Assembly (NCBI GenBank): GCA_015501585.1
Contig: JADNRY010000001.1
Span: 496,001-560,000 of the forward strand
Direction: 5' to 3'
Source of the DNA: Rhodocollybia butyracea
Lineage: Eukaryota; Basidiomycota; Agaricomycetes; Agaricales; Omphalotaceae
DNA length: 64,000 nt
Below, piece after piece: positions 37,006 through 49,926 of the stretch. Each line of letters starts with the position of its first letter. Positions within the stretch are counted from its first letter, which is position 1. Under the pieces are notes generated by a model. That model made no database searches and was not told where the DNA came from. It saw only the letters and a program-made list of their open reading frames with translations. The position numbers and the translations under genes are program-made.

Positions 37006-39223
37006 GATGAGCGAAGGGGAGGAAGATTGACGAGGGAGGGGTGAAGAAAATTAATGCGCACTAGAGGGAGAGAGCGCAGGTTGTTATATAATGTCCGAAA
37101 TCTATAGGATCGAAGCACGATTATTCAAGCTCATCAGCTATCCAATAAACGAATCCAGGCACTCCAGATGAGTCAATTCCTCAAGGCCGAAAGCTTAATG
37201 TTCACGATCCGCTCAAGGTTCTCGGAACGGGTTGGCGTCCCACCTTCTTTCGTAATAACGTCTTCAGCTTCTGGGGTCCACCGACCCAGGGAGAGAAGAG
37301 GAAGAAGAGTAAAACTGAAATCTCAGCTCTTGTTTTTTTATCACAAGTACGCCGGTACGGGGGGTTGCACTGGTTTCCAGAGCATACCGGAGGCAACCCA
37401 CGGATCCACGGAAGACATTGTACGAAAACGTGGGGGCGGCGAAGATTATTATCGAAGCAGCGACGACTGTATTCACCGAAAATTCTGGTAGAGAGGATCG
37501 GCACAGTTTTTTGACATCAGAAGTTTGTTTGCTTCAGGGTTCTGCTGTCGGAAAATAGAACCAAGTAAGGCGCTTTGAGTGCTAGTAAGTCCTTTCAGTG
37601 GATTGCCTTGAGATTCGAGGAACATTGTTTGATTCCACAATCTTGAATCATCACACGGACCATTTCCCGTGAAGCGCTCTCCTCTCTACAAGAGAATCTC
37701 AACTCGATTCCTATGGCGATCGAGCGTTCATAGCGGACGAACGTCTACAGGCTGTTCAAGCCAAGGATGACTTTGGATGACAATTTTTTTGCAATTTCTT
37801 CAAAAAGTTTGATCATGGGTGTTCTTGTAGCCCTTTCAAGTATGCTAGAGACATAGATTTGGAACGCGTACTCACCTACTCTTCAATCTGCCAGTGAAAG
37901 TTATAGGCCACCGCCCCGAGCTTGAAGACGTAAAGTCATGTGTGTGTTGAAGCTTTTCATGGGTTATTAGTCAGGATATCCAAGTCTCGTACATCAGTAC
38001 TTGGTTCAAAAATTTGACGGAGGTGGCATCCTCACCTTCATTAAAGGTATTAGAATGGGCGCATCCATCGGTCGTTTGGCGTGTTTCACCCAAAGACCCG
38101 TATTTCGGGAAAATTTCAGAGGGTGTGTATGGTGGTTTAAACCAAGAAATGGCGCGAGCATGTAGCGGAGAGGTGAATGTACAGATGTCGCATCTTGTGC
38201 CAATATGTCAGTTTCGGCTTGTGTATGGATTGCAGATGAGGAGATACATGGACATCTCGAGCAAGTTAGGTGGACGAGTCTAGCCGCTGTCCCTACCTAC
38301 TCTAAGAAGAATACAGCCCCTTCATCGTGATAGAAATACTAAAAAAGGTGTTCGTCGTTCGACCGGAAGACTGAGTTATTCTCGTGATCTGATTTCGGTT
38401 CAGTTGACACAGTAGCACTAGCTCAAGAGGGGAGGAGTTGGTTGAGAATGTGTGCAACTGGAGTCTGGAGAACTTGACCAAAGACCTGAGCAAAAGCAAA
38501 TACGACCAACGACCAATGGTAGGAAAGCTATCTAGGCCAGAACGGTTGGTGTGGAACGTAAGATAGCAATGGGAGTCCCCCACTAGATTTCGAAGCAGAG
38601 GATGCTAATTCTCTTTTAGAATATATCTACTGAGACACGGAGCCGCTCTTTTGATCTTCAAGAAAGATCAGTTCCCCTGCTGTGGCGCGATTTTATCAGT
38701 TCTTCCAGCCCGAAGTCAAGCTCAGAGGCCTGAAGTGTGACCACAGCCCGAGTAGAATATCTAGAACAAACACTTGTAACGCAGAGTGCAGTCACGGTCC
38801 TGCCAGAGTGAAAGTGAGCGGCAGCGAAAGTGGATATCTGGAGGAGACGGACTTGTTTGGCAACGCAGGCGCTAGTGCTAAGAGCGACCAGCAAGTTTGT
38901 TTTTCGTAATCCAGGATGAGAAAGAAGGAGTGCGAGTTAAACGTTAAGACTGTACAGTCAAAAGTTCCGAGCGGTATCGAATATCCTGATCGGGTGTTCT
39001 CAGTGTTCGTAGGGCTTGTTTGTGTCTATATCCAATCGTAAACCATGGGCCCATGGGTAAATCAAAGCATTTTGAGGAACATATACCGTGCAAAAACCTG
39101 AGGTACAGCGATGAAGGAAACATATTGTTCGGCCTCACTCGACTCACTAAGTACTACGTACTAGTTGAGATGGGGTTGTGACTTTACAAGTGTGGCGCAA
39201 GATTCTGTCAGTATTTAACCATC
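37006..39223. other. Intergenic, no supported gene
   Basis: A 2.2-kb gap. A minus-strand frame at 37202-37504 and a shorter one ending ITKEGGTPTRSENLERIV (about 37197-37280) look slightly protein-like but match no family and could not be joined convincingly. No transposon termini were seen. Confidence 0.35.
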
Positions 39224-40793
39224 ATGATCAGGTCAAGATCTTTTTCTCCAACCGCCATGACATCTGCTGTTCGTGTACATGCTATTGAAATCAAGAACAA
39301 GCCTCTGACCGAAGGCCGTCCCGCTCATTGGGCTAATGAACAAGGTACTACTTTCAAGAATCCTTGGAGTTCGTGGCGAAATCATGATTGGCGAGACCAG
39401 TTGTACGTGCGTAGTTTTTCTCCAGTTCGCATATCAATGGCTCAGCTGTAACTAGATCGTGTTCAAACATCCGATAGCAATGCCCAGTCAATCAAGTTCA
39501 GCCAACTTGGCCTCAGTCATCCCAGTGCACAAGCCAACGTGGAAACATGAAGGGAATGATTCACAAAAACTGAAGGCAACCTGGTTGGGACATGCTTCAT
39601 TCTTCGTAGAGCTTCCAGCCCGAAGGTCGGAGAAGGATGACTCCCTCACAGCAAATATCCCCAGTCGTGGCGCTCGTATTTTGTTCGATCCAATTTTCAG
39701 TGATTACTGTGCTCCCATTAAGTTACCTTCCCTTAAACGTATTACACGTGAGCGAGTCGCTTCATTTTTGCGCGTACTATGCATTTATTCTTCTCATCTT
39801 TTTCAGCACCTGCGTGCTCCGTAGACGGTCTCCCTGAAGTTGATGCAGTCGTCATATCGGTATGTAATGATATCAGCTTCAACTAGTGTTCAGGGACCTC
39901 AAACATTGTTTATTGTAGCACGATCACTATGACCAGTGAGTCCAGTAGTATCCACTGTTGAAAAGATTCGATGAATTTTCGAAAGCCTCGATGGTCCTAC
40001 CATTACTAAGTTGGCTGCCTCCTCTCGAAAACCTCACTTTTTTGCCCCAAAAGGCAATCAGGAAATCCTCAAGTACTTCGGAGTCCCCGAGTCTAATTGT
40101 CATATCTTGGACTGGTGGCAAAGCCGACGGGTTGAAGTGTTGGTCCCAGTCAAAGACGAGCCCTCTCAGACTGTACCCGTTCTGTTTGACCTAACCTGTA
40201 CTCCGAACCAACATAACACGGGTCGGAATTTCATGGACAGATTCCGGCACCCAGATACATTATGGTCATCTTGGGTTGCACGAGAAGTACTATCCGAACC
40301 GGATTCCGCATCTGCTAAAACCGTTTTTTTTGCCGGTGATACTGGATACAGGGCGGTCTTGGATGGTCAAGATGAGGACACAGTGCCTGTGTGCGAAGCA
40401 TTCAAACAAATTGGAGAGCATTTCAGGCCTATAGACCTTGCGATGATACCTGTTGGGTGAGCCGTAGATTATTGCTTTTGCTTTTGCTGGGTCTTGACTG
40501 CCTTCAATAGCGCATACATGCCGCGGAAATTTATGTCTCCGGTTCATTGCTCACCCAAAGACAGTGCGTTGTTGTTCAAAGATCTCAAGGCCACTAATGG
40601 TCTCGGGATGCACTGGGGGTATGTTTGAGCTAAGCCACAGAATGCTAATGTACTAAAATTTTCCAGGACTTTTGTTCTTACTACCGAGCCAGTTATGGAC
40701 CCTCCGATGAAACTTAAAGAGGCATGCGAGGAGTTAGGAATAGAAGATGGTACTTTCGTTTGTACTGATCTTGGTCAGACTCGACTGTACTAA
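39224..40793 (+). CDS. Metallo-beta-lactamase fold hydrolase, NAPE-PLD/UlaG-like
   Basis: Zinc hydrolase related to N-acyl-phosphatidylethanolamine phospholipase D and yeast Fmp30. The start is at 39224 (MIRSRSFSPTAMTSAVRV); a second ATG at 39257 is also possible. The early FKNPWSSWR motif is followed by LKATWLGHASFFVELP and ARILFDPIFSD. The metal site VVISHDHYDHLD is assembled across two introns (about 39860-39919 and 39938-40000 approximately). Next are KPHFFAPKGN, DWWQ, TPNQHNTGRNFMDR, FFAGDTGYR, IDLAMIPVG, a SPVHCSPKDS region and LGMHWGTFVLTTEPVMDPP. All metal-ligand positions I can identify are kept. The basic N-terminus could be a mitochondrial presequence if the first ATG is used. Confidence 0.88.
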
Positions 40794-41003
40794 GTACAAT
40801 AATTAACGTGTGAATCTTTTCTTGCTGTCTTCATTGTGCTCGAAAGTTTACATACAGCCATGCAAGACTACTGAGAGACAACTACTTACTCTAAGTACAG
40901 ATATGCGTCCAAAGGATAACGTGGTACAGGTGAGAAAGAGCATAAAACATGAACGAAAAAAGCTGATAATAGTAATCTTAAATCCACTGTATAACCAGGA
41001 AAC

Positions 41004-42873
41004 TCAACGGATCGACATATGTCCAGAAGAGGTCGAATTAAGCCTCCTCTCTTCATTCTCCTTCTTCTTCTTCCCACCCCCATCTCCAACAACATCCCAA
41101 ATCCTCCAGAATTTGAGGTTCTCATCCCCGCGCAGGTGCACACCACATCTCCAGCAGGACCAATACAGCTGAACAACACTCGCGTGTCATGGGCATCGCG
41201 AATCTCGGCGACGCATTCCATGCTGGGATATGCATGGAGCATAATCGAGTGCGTTGGATAGCCGTGTGTGCTCAGGAGTTCTTTCTTGTGTGGAGCCCAG
41301 ATGAGCGAGGTGATTTGCGCAGGAGTTTTTTGGGTATGAAGTCGTGCGCCGGTAGTACTATTCCACACGTTGATAGTCGCATCGTTCGTTCCACCGCCAG
41401 ACGCGAGGAGGTTTGGCTGCCAAGGACACCATGCGAGGCCCTAGAGGGATAGTAAGATAGGCGTTTTTCTATGGTACGAACGAAGAAATACCTTGACAGC
41501 AGCAGTGTGGTTCCTCTTAGTCCACTTTGCACTACCTCTCGCACCTTCACCGACATCTCCTAACCTCCCATCCCATATATTCACAACGTTATCGTTGGCC
41601 CCACTTGCCAACAGCTCTCCGTCTTGTCTCCACTTCAAACCGCAAACCTCTCCGGCATGGCCTAGCAGTTCCATCACCTTGTGTCTCGGAACGCGAACAT
41701 CGTGATGCCAGATGCTTCCATCACCACAGCCTGACGTGAGGATATGTTGATTCCACGACAAAGTCGCGATCTGCGCCTGGTGGCCGCTCATAGTCCTAAG
41801 CTTCTGTCCAGCCTCGACATCCCACAGCTCCACATCGCCTTGACCAAGACCAATTCCGAGGAAGGCCCCATCATTAGAAAAGTCAACGCTAGAGACATAC
41901 GAGCCTTCTGGTGCCTCGCCGAGCAGGGAAACGGTGCCTGTGTCTGCACGCCAAATATACGTCGTGGCCTCAAGTGCCACTGCCATTGTGTTCTGACAAG
42001 ACCAGCTGATCAAGTTGAGATAGAAATCGTCAACCATTCCGGGTGCGTCCAGAACCCGTATGGGCTGCGTCAAGATCTTGCGCGATTTGTTGGTCGATGA
42101 ACCAGTTGAAGTCGGAAGAGCTCCTGGTCGGGCGTACAACGGCTTCGCAAACTCACGCTGCTGGGCTAGAGATTTATCTGAAGATGCAGCGGGAGGTTGT
42201 TCATGGTAGCCGAGAATACGACGATTAAGTGGCACGCCTGTGGCAGCAACTAAACGAGCAGTATGACCGGGCGAGGCTGATTTCGGGTTGAGATGCATCT
42301 GTTCTAGAGTAGCTGCCACGTCGTTTTCAGTATCGCGACTGGTAATAAAGCGATCCCGAGTATCGCGGCTCTAGAAGTTATGTTCATACAGAAGTCATCT
42401 CGAATGCAGCCAGTACTCACCACTGCTGGTGTGGATCTCGAGCGTTTGACTTCTGGCTTGGGAGGATTATAATCTCTGCTGACAACGTCAAGTCTACTAA
42501 GCTCTACACCGCCTTTTTTGATGAGACCGCCACCAGCTTGTCCTTTGAGATCCTCTGTAACTTCCCAACCGCCCGAGGAGAATTTGACTGGAGAGGATGG
42601 GCGAGAACCAGGGCGAGAACCGGGACGAGAGCCAGCACGAGACCGCGAGCGTGGGCGAGCAGAGAGTGGCTGAATAAAAGGATTTGAGGTATCAAAAGGC
42701 CCGGAGCTCGAAGAACTCTTCGCATGAATCTTCCCTGTCTGTTTTTTCGTTGGAGATACCCCCAACGAGAGGGTGCCGAGTCCTGACAGCACAGAGGGCG
42801 TTAGAGGCGTTTTTGGCGTTTTTCCAACGTCTGAGCGAGTGCGGTTTCGGCTCGGTGTCTTTGGTTGGTACAT
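41004..42873 (-). CDS. CDC20: APC/C activator Cdc20 (Fizzy/Slp1), with an apparent 1-nt frameshift
   Basis: WD40 activator that recruits substrates to the anaphase-promoting complex. The start at 42873 gives MYQPKTPSRNRTRSDVGK. A C-box-like DRFITSRD precedes seven WD40 blades, for example RVLDAPGMVDDFYLNLISW, AVALEATTYIWRADTG, HHDVRVPRHKVMELLGHAGE, VCGLKWRQDGELLASGANDN, VKALAWCPWQPNLLASGGGT and ELLSTHGYPTHSI. HHDVR and AWCPWQ favour Cdc20 over Cdh1. The last blade, DENLKFWR, and a C-terminal SGHMSIR (the IR tail) lie one frame away from the preceding blade. The break is at a four-C run on the plus strand, 41126-41129. Without the shift the frame runs on to 40886 with unrelated sequence. Confidence 0.88.
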
Positions 42874-43914
42874 GAAGAAAAGGAAAGAAGCAGAAATAAC
42901 ATGTGACCGCGCAAAGCGTGTTTTCAACGTGCACTGTACAGCCACATGAATTCATTCTTCTTTTTCATTATCCTGAGTAGATGTTTGCGTTGTTCCCGAT
43001 TCGTCGAACTCGCTGTTTTCAATGGACAACATCCCTGCCTCCCCAAAACCCTCTGTTCGTACATTTCGAGGGCCCGTTGACCTTTGTTGGCATAACTTAA
43101 GTACTCGATGACACCATGTTGCTCCATCCCGCCGCATTGCTCAAGTCCTTGACGGCGACTTAGTAGCCCTGATAGCTCGACAAGAACGCACACAAAAAGT
43201 CATTGCTGTATCTCCTGCCAATAGTGACTGTCTTACTTCGGTTTTCCCGTAATGCTCGAGAGAATAACCCCACAGCGGCCTCTGTGGTTTTAAATGCCAT
43301 CGAAGTAACATTGTGCGACCCATTCCGATTTGATCTTTGCATGGTCACCTGGTCGAGCCCTTCCTCAATGTTGTGTTGAACGTTGTTCAACTCGCTGATC
43401 CACAAGGTCAATTATTTCGCGTCGTCCCCTGCGATATTCATTGGATGCAGTTCAACCAGTTGAAGAGCTGTCTCTGTCGGCAGACTAGCTAATACCTTGC
43501 ATGCGAAGGTTTCGTGGATGCTTTCTCATTTCGGTGTCACCAGTTCCTATAAGCAGCTTGCCCTCTTCTCTCATCGGTGACTTCGAACTGTCAGCATAAT
43601 GCCGCGATACCTTTAGTACTTATATTGCTACCACATCGTCTTCGATGTACGAACTATGCATCGAAATTTTACCCAGTACATAAGTATGTGAAATATAAAC
43701 AAAAGTGCATCAAGCGTCAGCCGCTTCCTTACAGGAGGGCCGCGCTACCAATGGGTAGTAGAATACCAGCTCCCGGGCTACCCATCTAAAGGACCATCTC
43801 GCGGCCAATGCTAAGGCACATACCAAGTGCTGGCTGCGACTGCGACCGGCTTTGCATGGTGATTGCTCGAGGCTGAGGAAGAATTCGGAGCAGGTGGAGA
43901 AGTAGCGTGATTCA
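42874..43914. other. Intergenic between CDC20 and HbrB gene
   Basis: Holds the CDC20 5' flank and a decayed reading frame described separately at 43160-43545. Nothing else is recognised. Confidence 0.4.
43160..43545 (-). pseudogene. Possible decayed coding fragment, unknown family
   Basis: The minus strand reads ESIHETFACKVLASLPTETA, LQLVELHPMNIAGDDAK, one in-frame TAA, then LTLWISELNNVQHNIEEGLD and GLFSRALRENRSKTV. The composition is protein-like and continuous apart from that stop, and a further frame change follows near 43160. No family is recognised. It could also be chance or an unusual exon set. Confidence 0.28.
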
Positions 43915-45713
43915 TTAAGTCAAGGGTAGATTGGTCGTTTCTTGTTTCGGAGACTTGTGGGAGGTCATACCGACCATGCGTTCAACTTCAGCCTGGGCCT
44001 CATCCCAGTTAAGCGGTTCATCTTCCTCCGCTGCCATCGCTGTCTGGATACTGGGGGCACCAAGACCCCAACCACCAATACTGGCTCTCGCAGTGATTGT
44101 CGCCGTGGTAGAGCTTCCTGTGGGCGTCCCAGGAGGCAAATCCGGACTCCGTAGAGACTCAAGAAAATCTCTTTCTCTTCCGAGGATACCCATAGACATG
44201 CCCATAGTTATTTCAGAGTTCTGTGATATATCTAGATCTTCATTGGGATAATGCCCATCTCCAAAACCAGACCTCAAACCCAGCCCGGGCTCTGGTCGAG
44301 TATGATCCCCTAGGGTAAGCTGTTTACCTGCCACACGACCACGACGATCTCGAGGAGCCCCGACATCGAGGAAGTTGGGTGCTTTACGGTTCAATCCGGC
44401 GCCGATATCTGAGCCACCGCGACTGCGAGAGAACGCTTGTCGGGAAGTTGATCCTGAGCCAGGTATATGACGCCCATGCGAGTGCCTACTGTAATTGTCA
44501 AATGAAGATTGGTTAAACGAATGCGTTCGTGAGGTCGAACGGACGACACGGAGGAGATCTGAAATCGCAGCTTCGCCTGTGGACGGAGGCTGGGTGGTTT
44601 GGGATTGTGAAGAAAGGGTATTAAGGGAGAGAGAAAGCGTTTGGGGTCTTGGTCGGGATTGGGAAGAGAGAACGAGAAGCATCTGTTGCATCCTCGGAGG
44701 AGTGTCTTGCACCGGGTCATGGGGACGTGAATTTTTCAGATTGGCTGAGATAGCTGAGAGGCGTGTATAAAGACGGGTGAAGAGCGGTAGAATGACTTTG
44801 TCGCGGAATGAACGGAGCGCAACGGTCCGAACGTCAATGTGGTACGGAGACATGCCATTTGACAAGGATAACGAGGATTTTGATGTTTGGCGCGTGGGCG
44901 AACTTGGGCGTTTCGGGGCTCGATGAGAAAGGGAAGTGAGTATAGGATCAGTTTGTAGAGGAAGAAGGCTCTAGATAGGATTAGATTGAGCGAAGACTAC
45001 TGCTTAGCTGCTACTCACTCCCTCGACATAAGTCAATACCTGGTCCCAAAAGAATCCCCAGAGCTCGACGACTCGGGAGATCAACTTATCATCCTCGATC
45101 CCTGACAGCTTAGCGTTCAATGTGACCATCCCTGACGACAGAAGCTCTGCAGTATCATTTTCCAGGGTTAACAGAGCCTTGGATGGTGATGAAGATACTA
45201 CGGATGAAATATGTCTCTTGACAAGCGAGTTGAGGTCTTCACTACTAGTCCGTTAGCATTATATCAGCGTAGTTTACCTCGACACTCACATAGTCACTTT
45301 CAACGGTTCCCCATTGAACAATGGCAGCAGATTGACATGCAATAATCCCCAAGGATCATTTTGATTCAAGTTTGACGGTGTAGAGGAGGAAGAGGACGCT
45401 GAATTAACGATGGATGAGGAGCTTGGTAAGTTTAAAGCTGAGCCCGAGCCTAGGTCTCTGTGCGTTGGTATAAGATTGTGCATATTGTGTTCTCGTGAAG
45501 ACAATGACGCTGTTGTTCCCAGCCGGTGCATTAATTTCGCGTCGTTAGGTCGGTTGCCATGTATTGCCTGCAAATAAAGCAGACGCAAACACGGTTATCA
45601 ACTGTTGGTTCAATAAGTGGGAAAGATCTGGACCTTTGAGGGAGATGTGGTGGTTGGGTGCATGATTCACAAGCGCCGGTTTCGATTTTAGCGCCGAAGA
45701 CTTGACTGTCCAT
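43915..45713 (-). CDS. HbrB-domain protein, TORC2 subunit (Bit61/PRR5-like)
   Basis: Likely component of TOR complex 2, which controls actin polarity and membrane stress. The first candidate ATG is at 45713 (MDSQVFGAKIETGACESC). After an intron the sequence has a Ser-rich stretch, then the HbrB core: DPWGLLHVNLLPLFNGEPL, EDLNSLVKRHISSVVSSSPS, LLSSGMVTLNAKLSGIEDDK, VVELWGFFWDQVLTYVEG, LLPLQTDPILTSLSHR, and HIDVRTVALRSFRDKVILPL followed by FTRLYTRLSAISANL. The C-terminal 250 residues are Ser/Pro/Gly-rich and likely disordered. The stop is at 43915. The exon 1 to exon 2 join needs an intron of about 41 nt, so the N-terminus is less certain than the rest. Confidence 0.85.
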
Positions 45714-46198
45714 GGTATGGACCGAGCTCAGCCAGGTGCAGCCGCTGTATCAGTGCTACACCCGTGTCCCGCTACAACTTCTAATCCCTCGTCAGAAAGC
45801 GTCAAAAAGTGACAGAAACAACGCCCGGTTGATAGAGCAGGATCAGACTCCAGGTGTTCCGATCCATCAGCTATTGAGATAATTGCATGCTTACTTAGGC
45901 CCTGTTACAAGTAGTTTTAACCGTTGGAGTGGGAGCTTCGTTTCCAGTTGTTTATGACCATGAAACCCGCGCTATGTATGTATAACTCCAAGTGGATTGC
46001 GGCAGTCCCTTCCCATGGAATACTTTCGCTATTTACAGCTTGGACGCGGCATTGTGTACCGCCTTTCCCTTTCCACTTTGTAGATGTTCATCAATGTATG
46101 GCTTACATTAGAATGGGGTTCAATACTCTGATCCGTAGATGCCACTCTCTTAAGGTTATAAGTAGTACAGTCTCTTCGACTCCTCCACTTCATTCGTC
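45714..46198. other. Divergent promoter region
   Basis: This 485-bp interval separates two divergent start codons. TATAAGTAGTAC at about 46158 lies about 40 bp before the secreted-protein ATG and could act as its TATA element. Confidence 0.35.
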
Positions 46199-46772
46199 AT
46201 GAGGGTTCAGCTTTCCTTCGCCACCTTGATAACTCTGTTTCTTCATGGTGGGTCACCTCCAAGTCCAATGCATCCGATGGCTTAGACATTTAAATACAGG
46301 CGCCTCTGCCTCTCCCAAACCTCAGTTAACCTACGTTGCTTTCGGCCCCAGCGGTGAAGTACCCGAACCTTTAGATCTCGCGGTCACCCAGTGGGCTTCT
46401 CCGATAGGAACTGCTAGCGGGGGAGAAGAAACGACGTACCTCTTCAATGAAATCGTAACTACTGTTGAGATCGGGGACATGGCAGATACTACAACCGTTG
46501 TGACAGCTACTGGTGGGACATATTTGGCTTTCCCTCTCGCAGTACTAACACTGGAACTGATTCATCTAGGTACACTCGTGGCTTCTGCCTCAGGATTCAC
46601 CGTCTCTGTTATCTCCACAGGTCCCCAAGGCCTTGAAGGGGACGAAGGCGAATGTCATTTCACTTCTTCCGACGGTGGGGAATGCGTCGAGAATTTTCAT
46701 GGCGAAGGAGATATATTAGCGCTTACGCTTTCTGGACCAGCAGTAACATATACATTGGCTGGTTCAGAGTGA
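46199..46772 (+). CDS. Small secreted protein, hypothetical
   Basis: The ATG at 46199 gives the signal peptide MRVQLSFATLITLFLHGASA, split by an intron at about 46248-46299. The mature part (PKPQLTYVAFGPSGEVPEPL onward) is acidic and Thr/Gly-rich. A further intron at about 46512-46569 joins VVTATG to TLVASASGFTVSVISTGPQG, with a clear ACTAAC branch point inside. Two cysteines occur in GECHFTSSDGGECVENF. The stop is at 46772. Length after splicing is about 155-160 residues. No family is recognised; extracellular location is inferred from the signal peptide. Confidence 0.7.
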
Positions 46773-47137
46773 TAATCAGATTCGATAAATTCCTGATCAG
46801 ACAAGATCGAACGTTAAGCGACACGAGCCCAAGAGGCATGCCGAATTAGAATTTGGGTTGTTTTTAAGAAAATCATAGTTACCTATTTTAGAACTCAAGT
46901 TTTCATTCGCACTGGACCCAAATTGGATAAGTATTGGATATGGCAAAAAGTTGTTCGCGTTTGGAGAGATTACAATGACTTCACTAGAAATACTGTCGGT
47001 TTTTTCTCTTGTTTTACTAACTAGTTGAATAGGTGCATAGTGGAAAATTCCTCGGTCACTAGTCAGAGCTGCCACACCGGTTAACGAGAATACAACGTGT
47101 ATCTCGATCCTTTCAAAATATCTGGGATTCCATACAC
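46773..47137. other. Intergenic between convergent genes
   Basis: Contains 3' flanks of the secreted-protein gene and the MFS transporter. No feature is seen. Confidence 0.4.
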
Positions 47138-49926
47138 TCACATCGAATACTTCTCCTGTAAGATACCAGTCAGTTCTGGAAACACACAGTTGAAAAGAGA
47201 GAAACCGAGAAAACAGTTTTGGATGAACAGGAAGAAACATACCCGGAATGATCTTCCTTTTATCTGGATCAAGGGTACAGATAGGAAGAATAGGCCGACG
47301 ACAATCCTAGAGTAAAAATAAGTATTGACCAGAGAGGGATGTATAGGGCGGTGAAACGAGAAGGTGGGATGCCTGAGTTGCACTTACGCTGCTTCCACAC
47401 CGAACACCTGCAACGCTCCGTGCTTCAGGGCCCAAGGGACCTGGAAGAACGCAACACTGAAGCCTAGGGTACACAGATTAGAGACATCTCATATTCGGAG
47501 AACTTGAACATCGTGCTCTTACCTCCGAGAGTCCTCGCAAGATTAATACATGCACTAATCTCTCCCTATGAAACAATTCCATCGGCGAAGGTCATAGAAA
47601 GATAATACACTTGCAACTTGCCTGATGTCTTGGGAAACAATCATTACAATACGCATCTATAGCAGGCAGCAAGGCAAGCCCACAGTCAGTATGAAGAAAG
47701 TGTTGAAATTTGGAACAGGAGAATAGGTACGCACATACTGCAACGGTATTGATCATAACCGCAAGTTCAGCGATACCCCAGCCCATGATGAGCGCACCGA
47801 CGCTGAGATGATTCTGGAGAGAGGCACCGAGAAGGACGAATCCACATATATAAAGTGGCATAGCCAGGTAGCAGGCCCTATAATATGAAGAAAAAGGATC
47901 AGTACCGAGGTAAGGCGACAAAGGAACCAAGGAAAGCCCACCACAACCGATTCTCAGCTTCAAACACACCATTATTCCTCTTGATACTGAGATTCATGAT
48001 AAAGTCGTTGTTGAATCGGCCAATGAGTTCACCGATGAGTACTGCCACCTATTTGAGAAGTCAGCAAGGTCAGGCAGTCGGTAATGCCGGGAAGGCGTTT
48101 TGTGCTTGTTTCAAGCGTAGCATGTACAAATGGGTAAATAAAAAATAAATAAAAAAGACATACAATAGGCGTCCCGTATCCACCTGCAATACCAAATTGA
48201 CTGAACCCAAACCCAGCCGGAGGGGGCGTGCCCAAAAACACAGCGTTTGTGACGTTGATACCAATACTGAATCCAAATACCATGGCCTACATAGAGACGC
48301 AAGGTATGTGCAGGATCAATGAGCATACTGTATGCAAAGCAGACACCAAAGCCAACCTCGAAAATCAAAATAATCAACAAATGTGGACGCCATACGACTT
48401 TCAATGGCGAAAGAATCGCCTCGGTCCAAGAGAGACGGTATTTTGCCATTTTGTAACCTGTGATGCCGACCAGAGTCTCAATGCGGTAGCGGACATAGCT
48501 GATACCTCCTTTAGATGCTTCCGCAGCCGGTTCGGGGATGGGAAAGACACCGCGGTCATACATGCTATGATGTATAGAAAATACAGGAGGGAGTTGATGT
48601 TGAACAAGACGAGGACGTACGTTTCATCCATGAACAAGACAATCATTAGACAAACGATGGCACCATAGATGGCACCGATGCCGTAGGCCCATCTCCAGTT
48701 AGCGCGAGCCACGAGGAAGCCAAAGGCAAAGGGGGAGACGAAGGGACTGATGATGAAACCCATGGTCCAGATGTTTAGCTAGGAAACGAAGGAGAGGGAT
48801 GAGTCAGTGATTAAATGGGTATAAACGTAGCAAACCTTTCGAGCCTGAAGATGGAATGGAAAGAGGTCTGTTACAACATAAAGACCCTATAGGAAAACTG
48901 TTATTACGATGCAAAGCTATCTTGACATATACTTACAGTAACCTGCGGTGCGGTTCTATTTCGAGGTTCGTAGTCAAATCAGAATGAAGATGTGAAAAAA
49001 GCTGCTAGATTGGAAGAGGTGCGTACCCAAAAAACCCGTTCAAACATCGCATAGCTGTGAACGTCTTCAAATCAGGGGCAAATGTGCACCCAATGACGAA
49101 GCCGAGGGCACATATCTGTGAGAGGATAGTTCGATCGTTAGAAACTAGTAGAATCTACAGTAGGGACGACACACCTGAGACCAAAACAAAATCGGAAGAC
49201 GACCGTACCGGCGGATGAGCATGACCTATTTTTGTCATTAAAAAGCAATTTCCAGTGAAGCGTGGTGAGTGAATCGTACTGCGAATAGGCCACCCCATCC
49301 TAGTAGGAAGATGCTCCAACTGAATAAGACAGAAAGGAAGGAGTCAGATTTTCACCACGAACGCAAAAACACGCGCAAGACGCGTCCACTTACTTGGACG
49401 TCATGTCATTAATTTCCGTCGTCGTCGTATTGAATTGGGTCGCCAGTCGGAAGATAGCGGCGATACCTGATGGACGGACATCAGCACATACTCCCAAAGG
49501 TTAGGGTACTGTATTCACCTATCCCAGAATCAAAATCTGGGACGATTGCAGCAAGGGTGATAATGAACAAATGCAGGTGTTTCTTCCTGTTACTCCAGTT
49601 CTGTGGGTCATACGGTGAGTCAGTGGGTTGCGGCCAGAGAACTTTTGTTCCGTCGGCAGATAGCTTGAGTTTGGACGCGATAGTGGGACCAAATTCTGCG
49701 AGGGCTTCCCTGTGAGTAGGAAGGAGGAGAGCAGGATTGGTTGAGCTATAGCTTGTAGAGATAAATAAAAATCGTACTCTGGATCCAGAACCAATCGTCC
49801 TGCTCGCTGCTCGTGAAATGTCGCCAAGTTGATCTCCTGGTCTTTTTCATCTTGACCGCTAGACGTCTCGGCTCCGTCTCCCGCTCTCAGATCACTAGAG
49901 TGTTTCTCGTTATCGTTATCTGACAT
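47138..49926 (-). CDS. MFS transporter, DHA1/multidrug-like
   Basis: Twelve-helix major facilitator protein, substrate unknown. The start at 49926 gives a hydrophilic N-terminus (MSDNDNEKHSSDLRAGDGAE), then LWPQPTDSPYDPQNWSNRKK, a pattern typical of fungal DHA1-like and related porters. Helices are visible in FAVMLIRRYGRLPILFWSQ (loop 2-3 motif), ICALGFVIGCTFAPDLKTFT, MRCLNGFFG, TAPQVTGLYVVTDLFPFHLQ, WRWAYGIGAIYGAIVCLMIV, a central loop MYDRGVFPIPEPAAEASKGG, then AMVFGFSIGINVTNAVFLGT and SVGALIMGWGIAELAVMINT. The final exon is very short: after SVPLIQIKGRSFR an intron at about 47156-47247 leads to EKYSM and the stop at 47138. Roughly twelve introns. Confidence 0.87.

Noticed and set aside
37202..37504. 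100-codon minus-strand frame upstream of the kinase-like gene as its missing N-lobe
   Set aside because: No glycine loop or VAIK-type lysine, and no intron joins it in frame to the kinase start.
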